The position numbers and the translations under genes were made by a program. This document shows, in pieces, positions 35,940 through 44,823 of a DNA stretch of 64,000 bases (its first letter is position 1; every line of letters begins with the position of its first letter). Source of the stretch: Pedobacter sp. MC2016-14 (GTDB taxonomy: Bacteria > Bacteroidota > Bacteroidia > Sphingobacteriales > Sphingobacteriaceae); assembly GCF_020991475.1 (NCBI RefSeq), contig NZ_JAJMPA010000004.1, positions 354,422-418,421 on the forward strand, given 5' to 3'. Below the pieces are notes generated by a model. The model was not told where the DNA came from, made no database searches, and saw only the letters and a list, made by a program, of their open reading frames with translations.

Positions 35940-36521
35940 TTATTTGTGAAGGAATTGAGCCAGCAGCACTAACATAGCTCCCGTATCTGACAGGTTATTT
36001 TTGATCTCTTTGAGTGCTTTGGTTAAATGTGCTTCAACCGTTTTATCGGCAATGTTCATCTCCTTACCAATCTGAGGAATTGTTAAGCCTTGTTCGCGGC
36101 TGTATTTAAATACCATTCTACATTTTTCAGGAAGTTTATTCACTATCCCGTCAATCTGTTCCTGCAGAAACCTAGCGGCAATTTCCTCCTCTATTTCATA
36201 GCTTTCCTGGAATGGCATTTTACTGATCATATCACTGATCCGCTTGCGCTTACGGTAATGCATATTGAATACCGTGAACTTTATGCCGGTAGCGAGATAT
36301 CTATCTAAGGTTTGAATTTCAAGCGTATGCCTTTTATTCCAGAGGCTAATGAATACCTCCTGTGTAATTTCTTCTGCAGCGGATTTGTCTTTGGTATGGT
36401 TGTAGGCAATGGCCAGCAGCCTTTTCCAATAGCGGTTGTAAACTTCAGTAAATGCAGCGTGTTCATCCAGCTTAAGCAAGCTTAGAAGTTCAGCGTCAGT
36501 AAGTCTACTATAATCTATCAT
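35940..36521 (-). CDS. ECF-type RNA polymerase sigma factor
   Basis: 193 residues with region 2 (residues about 20-90, EVYNRYWKRLLAIAYNHTKD) and region 4 (about 125-180, QGLTIPQIGKEMNIADKTVE), the two-domain layout of ECF sigma factors of the Bacteroidota FecI-like group. Held by the FecR protein encoded next to it and expected to switch on the SusC/SusD operon downstream. No autoregulatory promoter could be identified by eye. Confidence 0.9.
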   Translation of the reverse strand: MIDYSRLTDAELLSLLKLDEHAAFTEVYNRYWKRLLAIAYNHTKDKSAAEEITQEVFISLWNKRHTLEIQTLDRYLATGIKFTVFNMHYRKRKRISDMISKMPFQESYEIEEEIAARFLQEQIDGIVNKLPEKCRMVFKYSREQGLTIPQIGKEMNIADKTVEAHLTKALKEIKNNLSDTGAMLVLLAQFLHK

Positions 36522-36624
36522 ACTACATTCCCGTCCAAAGGCTCCTAAACGAATACAATTATAATTATAATTTCTGGAATTCGGGGTGGTAGCTGCAGAC
36601 AGTGTGAACGGATGGTAATGATAA

Positions 36625-36660
36625 AATTCCCATCAATAGGAATAACAACTGATGGGAATT
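36625..36660 (-). terminator. Terminator hairpin after the lone TonB receptor gene
   Basis: AATTCCCATCA (36625-36635) and TGATGGGAATT (36650-36660) are perfectly complementary (11 bp, 14-nt loop). On the minus strand the hairpin is followed by a TTTTAT tract. It lies between the end of the TonB receptor (36675) and the sigma-factor start (36521), separating two transcripts. Confidence 0.65.
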
Positions 36661-36674
36661 ATCGAAATCACAAT

Positions 36675-38726
36675 TTAAAAGCTCGCGTTTACAGCTAGTC
36701 CTAAAGTTTTAGAAAGCGTATAGTCGCTAAGGTTCTTTTTCCTCTGCGTCAGATTTCTGGCAACAAAAGCAACATTTAGATTCCTTAAAGTTGCGCCTCC
36801 GATCCTTTCTTTCAGGTTATAACCCAGGGAAAGATAGTTCAAATTGATGAAGGATGCTTTTTCTAATGTCCTTAAAGCACCATTACCAACTAGATTGGAT
36901 GAGAATACAGGATGGTTAAAATAAGCAGCAGTATTGGTGCTCAAGGAGAAATTTGCATAAAATAAATCGTGTTGCATTCCGGCCTGAGTAGCGGTTTTAT
37001 TTTCCAAAACATTAGTCCCAGCCATAGTCACAGTACCTGGTAATGTCCCAATTTTCACGTTATTTCTAAATACATTTAGTCCGGCATTCCATTTAAATTT
37101 TTGCTTGTTAAAAATCTCCGCGGTGCTCCAAATCCGCCATCCGGTATTGTCGACGGGGAAAAGAGCATAAACAAGGCTAGACCCGAAGGGATAATTATAA
37201 TTATAGGCGATATAATTATAATTGTCATTCTTATACCAATCGGCAGACAAACTTACCCGATTAAGAAACCTGGTCTTGAGGCCATAGCTTTGCATCCTCA
37301 TTTTATCATTTTCAAGACCAGAAAATTCAGAAAATCCATTGAAAGAAGGAATTTGAGTCGGTATGCCTGACACTGGAAGTGCTGATGAAATTATATTTAT
37401 CCCGGAAAGGTATTGACCATATGAGCCAAAGAGAAGAACTTCATTTATGGGATTCACATCTTTTAGAAAAAGATTTTTCAAGCTTAAGTCAGCATAATAA
37501 TATGGCGAAAAAAAAAGTCTCTTGTCATCTCCTTTAAAATGATCTCCTCTTAAACCAGCCTGCAGCGATAAAATATCAAAAATATTGACAAAAAAATCGC
37601 CACTATAAGTATAGGTTTTGGACTTTAATGCAATCCAGTACATACGTGTAGACTGGGTATTTCCAGGATTAGCGCCTACAGCGCCAGTATATGTGTTTTG
37701 CTGAAGTTCTGTTCTTGTCCTCTGATCATTGAACTGAAAATTAGATGCCAATTTGAACTTAATCCGATCTTCTTTTAATCCAAACCGATAACTTAATTCG
37801 TTCAATACGGCAATGTTTCGGTAAAGCTGGTTCGTAAGCGAAGTACTGTTTACTTGCCTTCCCGCATCGAAATCATATACGGAGGATGTATAATCGTCTT
37901 GTTCAGCTAGTACATTATTTCTCAAAATCCGGGTTTCATTTACCAGTCCCTTTACAGGACTAAGCTTTACATAAAAGTTACCATTCCAATTGTCTTGATT
38001 AATAGTTGACTGGCTTCCGGAACGGCCGTATGAAACAACGGGATTCCATTTAAACTCAGAATCTCCTTCTAAAGGGGCATAATTGACATTGGCGCCTAAA
38101 TCAAGCCATTTTAAAGGACTAAATCTTACATCCCCATTTAGCTGGAACTGATGCGTAAAATCCAATTCGTTAAAACTCCTGCTATTTTCATTAAAAACCG
38201 CAGCAGCTCGCCAGGAGAGTTTTTCTGATCCCTGACTCAAAGCAACGTGGTAGCTCTGAAAAATAGAATGGTCTTTGTCGCCATCTTTTTTAAGGCTGCT
38301 ACTACCTACTATAGTATTTACATCTGCACGGAGAGGCTGATTAAATTTAGCAGATTTACTGGTGATGTATAAAACACCCCCGGGGCTAACATTCTGGACA
38401 CCAAATTTAGTGTTCAATCCACCACGATAATAGGCGATCTCTTCAATATTATTGATATTTAGGGCATCAATGTTTGTCCAGACAAAACCATCAACAACAA
38501 TGGTTATAGCAGTTTGTGTAGGATTAACCTGATCAAAACCAGGAAGGCGGCCCAGCAACATTTCAAATAATTGCCCTCCGGGAAAGTTCTTCAATTCTTC
38601 GCCCTTAATGACCACATCGGGACGGTTATTCCAGGGATTGTCAGCAGATACAGGCTGAACGGGATTTTGCGCGAATGCATTTGCAAACAATAAAATTGCT
38701 GCAGAAAGTAAGAGCGTTTTTTTCAT
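36675..38726 (-). CDS. TonB-dependent receptor, plug-first type
   Basis: About 683 residues with the ATG at 38726, which yields signal peptide MKKTLLLSAAILLFANAFAQ; an upstream ATG at 38768 adds 14 residues with no signal character. The plug starts almost at once (GQLFEMLLGRLPGFDQVNPT, IVVDGFVWTNIDALNINN), with no carboxypeptidase-D-like or STN domain. A barrel follows. Shorter than SusC proteins and without a SusD partner. It is divergent from cysC. The substrate is unknown; the nearby sulfur genes are a hint only. Confidence 0.8.
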   Translation of the reverse strand: MKKTLLLSAAILLFANAFAQNPVQPVSADNPWNNRPDVVIKGEELKNFPGGQLFEMLLGRLPGFDQVNPTQTAITIVVDGFVWTNIDALNINNIEEIAYYRGGLNTKFGVQNVSPGGVLYITSKSAKFNQPLRADVNTIVGSSSLKKDGDKDHSIFQSYHVALSQGSEKLSWRAAAVFNENSRSFNELDFTHQFQLNGDVRFSPLKWLDLGANVNYAPLEGDSEFKWNPVVSYGRSGSQSTINQDNWNGNFYVKLSPVKGLVNETRILRNNVLAEQDDYTSSVYDFDAGRQVNSTSLTNQLYRNIAVLNELSYRFGLKEDRIKFKLASNFQFNDQRTRTELQQNTYTGAVGANPGNTQSTRMYWIALKSKTYTYSGDFFVNIFDILSLQAGLRGDHFKGDDKRLFFSPYYYADLSLKNLFLKDVNPINEVLLFGSYGQYLSGINIISSALPVSGIPTQIPSFNGFSEFSGLENDKMRMQSYGLKTRFLNRVSLSADWYKNDNYNYIAYNYNYPFGSSLVYALFPVDNTGWRIWSTAEIFNKQKFKWNAGLNVFRNNVKIGTLPGTVTMAGTNVLENKTATQAGMQHDLFYANFSLSTNTAAYFNHPVFSSNLVGNGALRTLEKASFINLNYLSLGYNLKERIGGATLRNLNVAFVARNLTQRKKNLSDYTLSKTLGLAVNASF

Positions 38727-38846
38727 GATTTTTTTTCGCAAAGCTAACATTCCCCGTCCAAGTTGCAAACAAAATACATCTATCTAATATTTTATTTTCT
38801 TAAACCCATGCCACAAATCACAGGATAAAAACCTATTTTAGGGGTG

Positions 38847-39413
38847 ATGAAATTAGTATCAAACCAAAAGGGAATGGTGATCTGGATGCTCGGGTTTTCT
38901 GGAGCTGGAAAAAGTACCTTATCAAACTTACTGGAGCAAAAGCTGACGCAAGAAAATGTACTTGCCATTCAACTGGATGGAGATGAATTACGAAAAGGCT
39001 TAAATTCCAACCTCGGTTTTAGCATGGATGATCGTGCTGAAAATATAAGAAGGGCCGCCGAAACTGCAAAAATAATGGCAGCTAAAGGCATTGTAGTGAT
39101 TTGCTCATTTATTACTCCCCTGCAAAGTCACAGGGAAATTGCGAAAGCTATTTTGGCTGATATGTATTATGAAGTTTTTATAGATTGTCCTATCTCTGTT
39201 TGTGCAGAGCGGGATGTTAAAGGGCTTTACAAAATGGCAGAGGAAAAAACCTTAAAAAATCTGACTGGAATGGGTTCTGAATTTGAACGCCCGAGCCAGC
39301 CAGACCTTATCATTTCCACAGACAAAGATTCATTATCGCAATGCCTGGATCAATTGTATACCTATTTAACCATACAGAAGAATCCCGGATTAAGTAAAGA
39401 GGGTTTATTATAA
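38847..39413 (+). CDS. cysC: Adenylyl-sulfate (APS) kinase
   Basis: 188 residues; the ATG at 38847 is preferred over a GTG one codon earlier. Walker A is GFSGAGKST (near residue 18). The APS-binding signature DGDELRKGLNSNLGFS… and DRAENIRR is complete, as is the KGLYKMA loop. It phosphorylates APS to PAPS, the sulfate donor for sulfotransferases. No ATP sulfurylase (cysDN) gene is in the window. It converges on cysQ with a 52-bp overlap of coding sequence. The paired presence of PAPS synthesis and PAP removal next to a sulfotransferase points to sulfation rather than assimilation. Confidence 0.88.
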   Translation: MKLVSNQKGMVIWMLGFSGAGKSTLSNLLEQKLTQENVLAIQLDGDELRKGLNSNLGFSMDDRAENIRRAAETAKIMAAKGIVVICSFITPLQSHREIAKAILADMYYEVFIDCPISVCAERDVKGLYKMAEEKTLKNLTGMGSEFERPSQPDLIISTDKDSLSQCLDQLYTYLTIQKNPGLSKEGLL

Positions 39414-40123
39414 ATAAATTCTTGCTGTTCTGCATTGAGCATAATAGCGCCACTTCCAAGGGCAATTGCATGACCCGCAGCGGTATCCCATTCCATAGTA
39501 GGGCCTTTTCTATAATAGATATGTGCCTTGCCAGATGCAATGAGACAAAATTTCAGTGAACTGCCAATAGAAAGTTTACCTGTTACCGGAAATGCTTTAA
39601 GTACGTTTTCTTCCTCTTCATCGGCATGTGAGCGACTACCAATGGCCAACCACTCTGTAGCGTCCACATCTGCTTTAATCTGTACTGCTTCCTGTCCCGG
39701 AACTTGCATCCAGCTACCCCCCGCTACGCTGCCGTAATAAATATCATTTAAAACAGGGGCATAAATTACACCCAATACGGGTTTATTATTTTCCATCAGG
39801 GCGATATTAACCGTAAACTCCCCATTTCGTTTGATAAACTCTTTTGTACCATCCAGCGGATCTACACACCAGTAACGTGTCCAGTTTTTCCTGATCTCAT
39901 AATCAATCTGGGATCCTTCTTCAGAAAGTACAGGAATATCGGGATACAACCTCGTTAAACCCTCCATAATAACACCATGAGACAGTTCATCTGCGAGGGT
40001 TAAGGGAGAATTGTCTTCTTTTACCATGACTGCTACCGGTGCCGGGGCGTTGTAAACTTTAAGAATGGCCTCGCCAGCCTGAACTGCAATTTTTACGATT
40101 TCTTTTATATCGATCTGTATCAT
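39362..40123 (-). CDS. cysQ: 3'(2'),5'-bisphosphate nucleotidase (PAP phosphatase)
   Basis: 253 residues of the lithium-sensitive inositol-monophosphatase-like family. Metal-binding motifs are visible: EEGSQ (near residue 66), DPLDGTKEF (near 91) and WDTAAGHAI (near 212). It hydrolyses PAP, the by-product of PAPS-dependent sulfotransferases, to AMP, relieving product inhibition. It ends the minus-strand SusC-to-cysQ operon, 9 bp after the GH16 gene, and overlaps the 3' end of cysC on the other strand. Confidence 0.87.
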   Translation of the reverse strand: MIQIDIKEIVKIAVQAGEAILKVYNAPAPVAVMVKEDNSPLTLADELSHGVIMEGLTRLYPDIPVLSEEGSQIDYEIRKNWTRYWCVDPLDGTKEFIKRNGEFTVNIALMENNKPVLGVIYAPVLNDIYYGSVAGGSWMQVPGQEAVQIKADVDATEWLAIGSRSHADEEEENVLKAFPVTGKLSIGSSLKFCLIASGKAHIYYRKGPTMEWDTAAGHAIALGSGAIMLNAEQQEFIYNKPSLLNPGFFCMVK

Positions 40124-40132
40124 TTTTCGAAT

Positions 40133-41092
40133 TTACAATTGCCAATCGTCATTTGCTTCATTAAAAGGGGTAATTTTTACCCAATCTACCAACATTTCTC
40201 TAGTACCAAAATTTGGTACTTTATAAGATCCGGTATCATTACCTGCCCACCAGGCAAACCAATTACCCACGTTAAAATAGCTTGCACGGTAAGGAACCTG
40301 GGTATTGCTGCTGGTAATCAGTTGTCCATCTATGTAATAATTCACAACAGCTTCCTGTCCACCACCACCGGTGTGCCAGTCCCAGCGAAAGATATGATAA
40401 GCATTGTCATCAAATCTTTGTGTTCTAACCTTCTGGCTTACATGTTCTGCGCTGGCTTCTCCAATCCAATTGGTAAACAAAGGATCGGCAAGGTTGACAC
40501 CTTTAACTTCGATGTCTATTTCGTGGTTAAGGATGATCTTCCCATTGTTAGCTATATTTCCGTGATTCAATGCTTTTTGATAAGCCGTTGGATCGCTGGC
40601 TGCGGTAAGTTCCTTATAGAAAAATGTCCATGCTGCAGATAATACGCCCATATCGGCAGCTTGCAGAACTTTCATTCTTACCTCGTACCTTCCAGAGGCA
40701 AAACGTTGTTTGGTTTTGATTACACCGCCCAGTCTTTTAGACTGACCATTAACACCGCGCAATGGTCCATCATACTGATCGCCCAATGCTCTTAGTACAG
40801 CTTTGCCGTCACGCGTAAATGCATTTTCGCGGATTACCCCACCATGGATATAGGTAGCTACTGACGATACACCCCAGACCTGGTGTAGTTTTTCCCATTT
40901 GTTTTCGTCCAGACTTAGCCTAAAAGTATCGAAAAATATTCCCGTAGCCAGGGTATCACCAATTCCGGCGTTATCATCTGGTAATGTAGGTGTAACTATG
41001 GGTTCAATTATTGGAGCATCTTCTTTGACAGTCTTTTTACAAGCACCAAATGACAATAATGGGATCAGAAATAGTGAATAAAATATCTTCAT
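40133..41092 (-). CDS. Glycoside hydrolase family 16 lipoprotein
   Basis: 319 residues with lipobox SFGAC|KKTV (Cys18), a Pro/Thr linker and a GH16 jelly-roll domain (about 55-310). The catalytic motif E-x-D-x-E is present as HEIDIE (near residue 191: nucleophile and acid/base Glu with the helper Asp). GH16 enzymes cut beta-1,3/1,4-glucans or galactans such as laminarin, agar, porphyran or carrageenan. Several of these galactans are sulfated, but no sulfatase is nearby. It sits between the sulfotransferase (9-bp gap) and cysQ. Outer-membrane or surface location is expected. Confidence 0.82.
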   Translation of the reverse strand: MKIFYSLFLIPLLSFGACKKTVKEDAPIIEPIVTPTLPDDNAGIGDTLATGIFFDTFRLSLDENKWEKLHQVWGVSSVATYIHGGVIRENAFTRDGKAVLRALGDQYDGPLRGVNGQSKRLGGVIKTKQRFASGRYEVRMKVLQAADMGVLSAAWTFFYKELTAASDPTAYQKALNHGNIANNGKIILNHEIDIEVKGVNLADPLFTNWIGEASAEHVSQKVRTQRFDDNAYHIFRWDWHTGGGGQEAVVNYYIDGQLITSSNTQVPYRASYFNVGNWFAWWAGNDTGSYKVPNFGTREMLVDWVKITPFNEANDDWQL

Positions 41093-41101
41093 GTTATAGG
41101 T

Positions 41102-42115
41102 TTAATTGGTTACGGCTTCCCTGCCTTTGATTTCTTCAACAAGTGAAGCTTGCCCTTTTCTATTGTCAAGGTCACTTTGTCTGGCATCTTTTACTGCCTG
41201 CTTTTTAAGTGCAACGTTTTCCAGGTTGTATTTTTCCAGATGTTCATCATCAATTAACCGGGCATCATGATGTTGCAATGCAAGTTCATAATTTAATGCT
41301 TCTAGCACCTCTCCGGCTACCAGCTCAAAAATTTCAAGGTCATCGCCCTTAAATTCATTTAAAAACTTACGGGTATTGTTGCTGATGATCGGCTTTTCCA
41401 AATTGCTCCACATCTCTCCGGCCGCGGCGGTGAGCTTTGAAGTTTTAGAGCCATGAAACTGCAACATATTTGGACTATAATCGATATCCAGATAATGACA
41501 CAGTCTGCGGATTTCATTTTCAGGATCAGTGATTAAGGTCTCATAGTTAAGTGAGTAAAACCGGTCTGCCGGAAGCAGGTCCTTTAAGCGGATACAAGCC
41601 GCCTGGTCTTTCTCCCATTGCTTGGCAAGGTGATAGATGTGTTTTTCGCCAACTATTGCTTTTTTAAAAGAACAAGCCACGTCCCGACCATCCCGATATA
41701 AAAAAACATATTTGGGCTTTAAACCAAAGGCCTCCATTTCTGCTGCGTAATGCACATTGGCCATACTTTTACAACACCAGTATTTGGCATTTTTACTGAT
41801 GGCCGCCTGTTCATAGATGAGCCTGTTTAAAGTAAACAGGTGATATTGTTCTGATTGATTAAACAGCTCCTCTTCATCTAATACCACTCCATCCCAAGGT
41901 ACCGGATTGGCATTTACATAGGCCACTACATCTTTTACCAGCTGACGGTAAGATACGGCATCTAATGCCCCGTAAGACTCTAGCAAGGGCATAAACGTAA
42001 CCAAAATGTGCGGCGGATGTGGCGAAGCAATGGCTTCTGACTGGTCTAAAATTACCCTTAAAAGATTAGAGCCCGACCTTTGGGTGCCGATAATTTGTAT
42101 TCCGTTATTTGTCAT
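41102..42115 (-). CDS. PAPS-dependent sulfotransferase family protein
   Basis: 337 residues, cytoplasmic. The PAPS 5'-phosphosulfate loop is IIGTQRSGSNLLR (residues about 8-20), and the 3'-phosphate-binding segment appears as YVFLYRDGRDVACSFKKA (about 136-153). Members move sulfate from PAPS to hydroxyl groups of sugars, lipids, steroids or peptides. The C-terminal 45 residues are polar and charged. Eight bases upstream is the CHR-family transporter; downstream are GH16 and cysQ. The acceptor is unknown. Confidence 0.85.
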   Translation of the reverse strand: MTNNGIQIIGTQRSGSNLLRVILDQSEAIASPHPPHILVTFMPLLESYGALDAVSYRQLVKDVVAYVNANPVPWDGVVLDEEELFNQSEQYHLFTLNRLIYEQAAISKNAKYWCCKSMANVHYAAEMEAFGLKPKYVFLYRDGRDVACSFKKAIVGEKHIYHLAKQWEKDQAACIRLKDLLPADRFYSLNYETLITDPENEIRRLCHYLDIDYSPNMLQFHGSKTSKLTAAAGEMWSNLEKPIISNNTRKFLNEFKGDDLEIFELVAGEVLEALNYELALQHHDARLIDDEHLEKYNLENVALKKQAVKDARQSDLDNRKGQASLVEEIKGREAVTN

Positions 42116-42123
42116 TCTGTCTA

Positions 42124-43341
42124 CTAATTAAAATGAAACCATACTCCCGCCATGAGCGAGATTAGAATTAGATAAGCCGGATTAAATTTAAACCGGAAGC
42201 TTAAAATAAAAGCAATAAAAAACAGGGCTATGCTAAATGGGGTATAAGCGACGGAAAAAAACAATTTAAGTGCGGAAACCAATATCATCCCAATAACTAC
42301 GGGTTTGATACCGGACATGGCATTTTTTACGCGGGCCGAGTTGACATTTTCCCTGAATATTTTAGCTGCCATGACCATCAGCATTGCGGATGGGAGAAAT
42401 ATAGCCAATGTAGCCAGTATAGCCCCTGCGACTCCTGCAAGTTTATAACCTGTAAAAAATGCGCTTACCAGGATGGGCCCAGGGGTTAACTGACTAAAAG
42501 CTATGCTGTCTATAAATTCTTGATTTGTTAACCATTTCAATTCTGTAACAAACAAAGATTGCATGATGGGGATCATCACATATCCACCGCCAAATAGGGA
42601 AAGGCTAACGCCTGAAAATACAGCCGTAATTTTTAAAAAGACAATTTCAGTGTATTTGTAAGCACCCGAAATAAAAGAAACGTACAGGAGAACCAAAGTA
42701 GACAAGCCGGCTTTGCCACTGAGACTAAGTTTTTGCCATTTAAAACTGGTCGCGTTTTCGGCATTTTGATTTCCAAGGTTAAAAAACATGCCAGTTAATC
42801 CACCAATCAGCATCAGCAACACGATAATTAGGTAGCCTTTAACAAAATAAAGCAATGCTATGGAGGCCAAACACAATACCAGCTTAACTTTATCACTTTT
42901 TACTTCTTTAAAAAAAAGGTTTAACCCGGTACTAAGAATGATGGCGCTTACTGCCGCGACAGTATACACCATAATATCAGAGAGCCCCTGCACATGCATG
43001 TAGTTGAAATAACACCAGGAAAGCACATACATGAGTATGCAGGCCGGCAAGAGCACAGCAAACATACTTATCGCTAAGCCCGATTTAAGTTGCAGGTGAT
43101 AACCAATATAAGCAACTACATTAACGGCAAGCGGACCCGGCAATAAACTTGCTATGCTCACGGCATTTAGCAAATCTTCGCGGGTTAAGCGCCCGTCCCG
43201 CTCTATCATTTCTTTTTCCACCACCGCGATTAAGGCCATGTGTCCCCCAAAGGAGATACAACCAATCTTTAAAAAGGTAAAGAACAGGTAACTTAATCCC
43301 GTTTGTTTTTCAATTGCGCTATCCTGCATTGTACTAATCAT
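42124..43341 (-). CDS. CHR-family transporter (ChrA-type, two fused CHR domains)
   Basis: 405 residues with about ten to twelve membrane helices in two homologous halves, each with the CHR signature: FGGHMALI…SLLPGPLAVN in the first and FGGGYVMIPI…QLTPGPILVS in the second. Annotated members export chromate, a sulfate analogue. Here it overlaps the ASST-like gene start by 8 bp and leads into a sulfotransferase gene, so sulfate or a sulfated compound is a more plausible substrate than chromate. That is inference from context. Confidence 0.83.
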   Translation of the reverse strand: MISTMQDSAIEKQTGLSYLFFTFLKIGCISFGGHMALIAVVEKEMIERDGRLTREDLLNAVSIASLLPGPLAVNVVAYIGYHLQLKSGLAISMFAVLLPACILMYVLSWCYFNYMHVQGLSDIMVYTVAAVSAIILSTGLNLFFKEVKSDKVKLVLCLASIALLYFVKGYLIIVLLMLIGGLTGMFFNLGNQNAENATSFKWQKLSLSGKAGLSTLVLLYVSFISGAYKYTEIVFLKITAVFSGVSLSLFGGGYVMIPIMQSLFVTELKWLTNQEFIDSIAFSQLTPGPILVSAFFTGYKLAGVAGAILATLAIFLPSAMLMVMAAKIFRENVNSARVKNAMSGIKPVVIGMILVSALKLFFSVAYTPFSIALFFIAFILSFRFKFNPAYLILISLMAGVWFHFN

Positions 43342-44764
43342 GCCACACTGGTTTAGCTATTTTAAAATCTTTAACCTCTTCTACCCTGTAAGGATCTCCA
43401 TCTATATTTACTCTCCACAAGAATTTCCCTTTTTTATCAGTGATAACAAGACTTTGCGGTTCTGTTAAACAAAATAAAACCTTATCTCCATTAATAATTT
43501 GGGCATTGCCTTTTGCCGCGGTAAAATAATCTTTAGGTAGTGCTACATCTATTTCCGGCGTATATTGATGCGCCTGCTCATCCAATTTAAACGATAATGC
43601 TCTTGTAATTTTTGTAGCCGTACCGTTATCCATAAACATTAGATGACCATCTTTATTGATGTGGGCAAAATGCTGGGCGCTAAAATAATCGTGTGCGCTC
43701 ATTTTAAAATCTCCACCCTTACCAAATTTCCATACCACCTTTTTTGTTTTATAGTCAATTTTCCAGATCTGATTTAAATCACGAAAGGAGATTAAAAAAT
43801 TCCCTTCCGCATCTTTAAACACTGAATTGGCATGTACCATATCTTTTTTTGTTTTTAAAATATTAGGATCTGCCAATAGGTCTACCTGATCTAAAAAGGA
43901 CCATTCCCAAATTTTCTTTCCGTCTTTATTAAAGACCACTATACCGTCAGCCTGCACAGTGTCTTTTACTGCCCCGCCAACAGATGATAAATTAAAAGTC
44001 CTTTTATCAAAAGTTAATGCGTAGATATTTCCTTCCTCATCTTTGCGAACTTCATGGTGGACCAGCTTATCCATATCTTTCCGGCCATATTTTAAATGCG
44101 TAACTATATTCCCCGCAAGGTCCATTTCTATAATTTCGTCGCCTCCGGAAGAAGGAATACTTTCTGAACCAACAATATTGATGATCGTTCTCTGAGGAGT
44201 CCAGTGGCTTACCTTAACCCCTTTTTTAAATACTTCGTACCAAACTATAGTTCCTTTACCATCTATAATAATTGCAGACCCTGGCTCTGTTAAAATTTGC
44301 GTTAAGAAGTACTTATTTTCCATTTCTTTAGCAAAACCTTTATCCATTTCCTCTAGTTTAAAAGCAGGCGTAGCTTCATAAATAGATTTAGACTTTAATG
44401 GATATACCTTACTTAAAACAGATGAAGAAGCATTGTGTGCAATCACCTGAAAGGTATAATCTGTTCTTCCGGTGGAATTTAAAATCCACAACAAGTGTTC
44501 AGAAGAGTTACTGGAAAGTTCTGAATACAACGTATCTGAACTACCCTTTTTCCAATACTTAAGGTAAGCATCAGATTTTCTGTTTGTTTTTACTTTTATT
44601 TTAAAACGAAGTCTATTTTCAGGAACATGGTACAAATCAATATGTTCTATCCTTAAGGGCCAGATTGTATTCAATATACTTTCCTTTTTCCAAAGCAATA
44701 CTGCAATTAGTATTAAACTTACAACGGCAATTCCTAAGAAACTGTTCTTTTTGATCTTTATCAT
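43334..44764 (-). CDS. Arylsulfate sulfotransferase (ASST)-like, membrane-anchored
   Basis: 476 residues: an N-terminal membrane anchor (about 9-26), an Ig-like domain (about 35-125) and a beta-propeller of the ASST family. Candidate catalytic residues match the family pattern: His in KLVHHEV (near 236), His in VHANSV (near 309), Arg in SFRDLNQIWKID (near 326) and His in AQHFAH (near 364). ASST enzymes transfer sulfate between phenolic compounds without PAPS, in the periplasm. It follows SusD (59-bp gap with a hairpin). It could add or exchange sulfate outside the cytoplasm. Confidence 0.78.
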   Translation of the reverse strand: MIKIKKNSFLGIAVVSLILIAVLLWKKESILNTIWPLRIEHIDLYHVPENRLRFKIKVKTNRKSDAYLKYWKKGSSDTLYSELSSNSSEHLLWILNSTGRTDYTFQVIAHNASSSVLSKVYPLKSKSIYEATPAFKLEEMDKGFAKEMENKYFLTQILTEPGSAIIIDGKGTIVWYEVFKKGVKVSHWTPQRTIINIVGSESIPSSGGDEIIEMDLAGNIVTHLKYGRKDMDKLVHHEVRKDEEGNIYALTFDKRTFNLSSVGGAVKDTVQADGIVVFNKDGKKIWEWSFLDQVDLLADPNILKTKKDMVHANSVFKDAEGNFLISFRDLNQIWKIDYKTKKVVWKFGKGGDFKMSAHDYFSAQHFAHINKDGHLMFMDNGTATKITRALSFKLDEQAHQYTPEIDVALPKDYFTAAKGNAQIINGDKVLFCLTEPQSLVITDKKGKFLWRVNIDGDPYRVEEVKDFKIAKPVWHD

Positions 44765-44781
44765 ATTCTGGATTATATTAA

Positions 44782-44816
44782 ACGGAAGGCCATAATAAGA
44801 ATTTATAACCTTCCGT
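44782..44816 (-). terminator. Hairpin between SusD and the ASST-like gene
   Basis: ACGGAAGG (44782-44789) pairs with CCTTCCGT (44809-44816), 8 bp with a 19-nt loop. On the minus strand it is followed by TTTAATATAAT. It probably lowers expression of the enzyme genes relative to SusC/SusD or protects the upstream mRNA. Confidence 0.5.
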
Positions 44817-44823
44817 AAAACAT

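Noticed and set aside
36675..38726. Lone TonB receptor as the SusC of a third SusCD pair
   Set aside because: It lacks the carboxypeptidase-D-like domain and the SusC hallmark motifs, and no SusD gene is adjacent.
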